Source: Chloroflexi bacterium RBG_16_48_8
GTDB taxonomy: Bacteria > Chloroflexota > Anaerolineae > Anaerolineales > E44-bin32
DNA: 5,943 nt
NCBI GenBank assembly: GCA_001795115.1
Contig: MGNI01000040.1
Span: 6,684 to 12,626, forward strand
Direction of reading: 5' to 3'
Shown here: piece by piece, positions 4,305 to 5,943 of the stretch
How the letters are laid out: each line of letters opens with the position of its first letter
Position numbering within the stretch: the stretch's first letter is position 1
The notes under the pieces: model-generated
Databases searched by the model: none
The model's input: the letters and a program-made list of their open reading frames with translations, nothing else
What the model was told of the DNA's origin: nothing
Program-made: the position numbers and the translations under genes

Positions 4305-5943
4305 TTACATAACGTTTGGAGCTGAAATTCCCAATAGATTTAGGCTGTTTGCCAAGACTTGGCGGGCAGCCGCTGTGAGTTCAAGACGGAAATTCCGAAT
4401 GTCAACATCCGCCTGAAGGACGGGGCAATGTTGATAAAAATTTGTAAAATTTTGAGCCAGTTCATAGACATAATTCGCGATCAGAAGGGGTTTATAATCC
4501 GCGGCAGCGTGCTGCACAATTTCGGAAAATTGCGACATTCTATCAAGAAGTTCGATTTCCGAGGGATGCAATTCGTACTTTGGTTCAGACGAGTTTGAAA
4601 ATTCGCCGGCACGCACGAGGATACTGTTAGCTCGGACATGGGCATATTGGATATAGGGGGAGGCTTGCCCCTCAAAGTCCAAAGCACGATCCCAGTCGAA
4701 AGTAGCTGTCTTATTGTTATCAACCGCAAGGAGAGGATATTTCAATGCGCCAAGGGCTACACTTCGTGAGACTTCATCTTTTAGGGATGCATCGATACCT
4801 GGATTCTTCTTCTCTACAATTGCAGCCGCTCGTGCGAAAGCTTCATTAAGCAGGTCGTCGAACATCACAACTGTACCCTCACGTGATGACATTGTTACAT
4901 TGCCGGGAAGATTGACGATTTCATAGGAAAGGTGGTGGCACCTTTTTGCCTGCTCAAAGCCCATTAATTCCAGGGTCTTAAATATTTGGGAAAGGTAAAG
5001 CGACTGCCTGACGTCGATGACGTAAATAGAACGATCCACTTCCCACTCTCGAAATTTTCGAATGGCGAGGGGTAGATCCTTGGTAGCATAGAGCGAAGTT
5101 CCATCACTACGTAGTAATACCAGGACGCGATAAGTCTCTTTCGATAGCTTCAGAATGTCATCCAGTTTGATAACAACAGGTCCACCTAATGGTCGCTCGT
5201 CAACAGCAAGTCCACGTTTGATCAAATCTTCAACAATGACTTTCCCCTGTTCTTCAACCTCGCTTTCATAAAAAAATACGTCAAACTTCGCCCCCAAGGT
5301 TTCATAAATTTCCGTGAAGCCTTCAATGCTCCATTGACGGGTTTTTTGCCATAGTTCAACCAGTTCAGGATCATGTGCATCCCAGCGTGCGAAGACCTTT
5401 CTCGCCTCGGTTTCATACTCTGGATTGTCTTCTACCAGGCGGGTTGCCTCAGAATAGATTTCCTGCATCCAGCGAGTTCGATCTCCCTCGGGTTCTTCAC
5501 CCGCGTGGAATTTCAAGTAGCACCACAGCCACTTAATGACATGCCATCCGATATCCCCAAGATAATTGGCGCGAATGGTGTCGAAACCAGCAAACTCAAG
5601 AATATTGGCCATAGCCCCACCTAAAATCACGTTTCTAAGGTGACCAACATGGAAGGCTTTATGTGTGTTCGGTTGAGAGTACTCCACCATCACCCGTTCA
5701 TGGATCGGAGCGCCCTTTCCGAAATCTTCCTTTTGGGAGAGGATGGTATCCACCACCCGCAGGGCATACTTTTCAGGATTGATGTAAAGGTTAAAATACC
5801 CATTGATCGCTTCCACCCGAGCGAATCCCTTGGGGGTACCCATTTTTACAGTGATGGCTTCTGCAATTTCCTGCGCTCGTTCCCGTACATTAACCCCTTC
5901 TCTGCTTCGCGCATCCAGCGCGGCTGATTGAAAACAGACCGCG
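4305..5943 (-). CDS. argS: Arginyl-tRNA synthetase, 5' end outside the window
   Basis: Charges tRNA-Arg with arginine in the cytoplasm; essential class I synthetase. The frame stays open from the TAA at 4305 to the right edge, giving 545 visible residues. The ATG at 5843 is internal: the 33 codons before it translate into sensible N-terminal domain sequence (ARSREGVNVRERAQEIAEAI). In visible numbering the tail of the tRNA-binding N-terminal domain ends near 55 (AINGYFNLYI); the HIGH motif is HVGH (98-101) with a lysine just before it (95); LLRSDGTSLYATKDLPLAI spans 276-294; the degenerate KMSKS position is MSSREGTVV (351-359), loss of the usual lysine there being normal for this enzyme. The C-terminal anticodon-binding DALR domain follows, ending LLGISAPNVM. 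Compared with the usual 550-600 residues, only about 15-40 N-terminal residues are missing. Its promoter is beyond the edge. Confidence 0.95.
   Translation of the reverse strand, partial: AVCFQSAALDARSREGVNVRERAQEIAEAITVKMGTPKGFARVEAINGYFNLYINPEKYALRVVDTILSQKEDFGKGAPIHERVMVEYSQPNTHKAFHVGHLRNVILGGAMANILEFAGFDTIRANYLGDIGWHVIKWLWCYLKFHAGEEPEGDRTRWMQEIYSEATRLVEDNPEYETEARKVFARWDAHDPELVELWQKTRQWSIEGFTEIYETLGAKFDVFFYESEVEEQGKVIVEDLIKRGLAVDERPLGGPVVIKLDDILKLSKETYRVLVLLRSDGTSLYATKDLPLAIRKFREWEVDRSIYVIDVRQSLYLSQIFKTLELMGFEQAKRCHHLSYEIVNLPGNVTMSSREGTVVMFDDLLNEAFARAAAIVEKKNPGIDASLKDEVSRSVALGALKYPLLAVDNNKTATFDWDRALDFEGQASPYIQYAHVRANSILVRAGEFSNSSEPKYELHPSEIELLDRMSQFSEIVQHAAADYKPLLIANYVYELAQNFTNFYQHCPVLQADVDIRNFRLELTAAARQVLANSLNLLGISAPNVM

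Noticed and set aside
4305..5843. argS starting at the ATG at 5843
   Set aside because: The same frame stays open to the window edge and the preceding 33 codons read as proper ArgS N-terminal domain; starting at 5843 would remove part of that domain.

Overview
The window holds one complete plus-strand gene, two complete minus-strand genes, a minus-strand gene cut by the right edge, and an unidentified plus-strand gene tail at the left edge. Between that tail and the first complete gene lies about 450 bases of hairpin-rich non-coding DNA. The protein set is bacterial. The style of the response regulator, the cyclic-2,3-diphosphoglycerate-synthetase-like protein and the moderate G+C content would suit an Anaerolineae-type Chloroflexota, but that is an inference from family resemblance; no rRNA or other marker is present to prove it.

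Layout. Positions 1-202 are G+C-rich (106 of the first 180 bases by hand count) and carry the probable 3' end of a plus-strand gene whose frame is ambiguous. Positions 203-650 contain no convincing gene. They are packed with perfect or near-perfect inverted repeats (205-238, 273-330, 331-387, 414-428, 455-506, 555-565) and end in a GC stem followed by seven T (601-635). A good -10 box (586-591) lies just before that last stem. Positions 651-1328 encode an OmpR/PhoB-type response regulator with a divergent receiver domain and no partner kinase in view. A strong terminator (1395-1414) follows it in the convergent intergenic space 1329-1559.

Reading leftward on the minus strand from the right edge are argS (arginyl-tRNA synthetase, 5' end beyond the window), a two-domain P-loop protein of the cyclic 2,3-diphosphoglycerate synthetase family (2909-4231), and a beta-class DNA methyltransferase with an added C-terminal PKD-like tail (1560-2891). 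The last two are 17 bases apart and are probably co-transcribed. The gap from argS is 73 bases, so argS may share the transcript. No restriction endonuclease is visible next to the methyltransferase.

I do not see an obvious new defence or mobile system. The parts most worth a second look are the hairpin-dense block at about 119-635 (a candidate structured RNA or long regulated leader), the terminator-like stem at the very start of the probable response-regulator transcript, the methyltransferase's C-terminal domain, and the bacterial cDPG-synthetase-like gene of unclear product.
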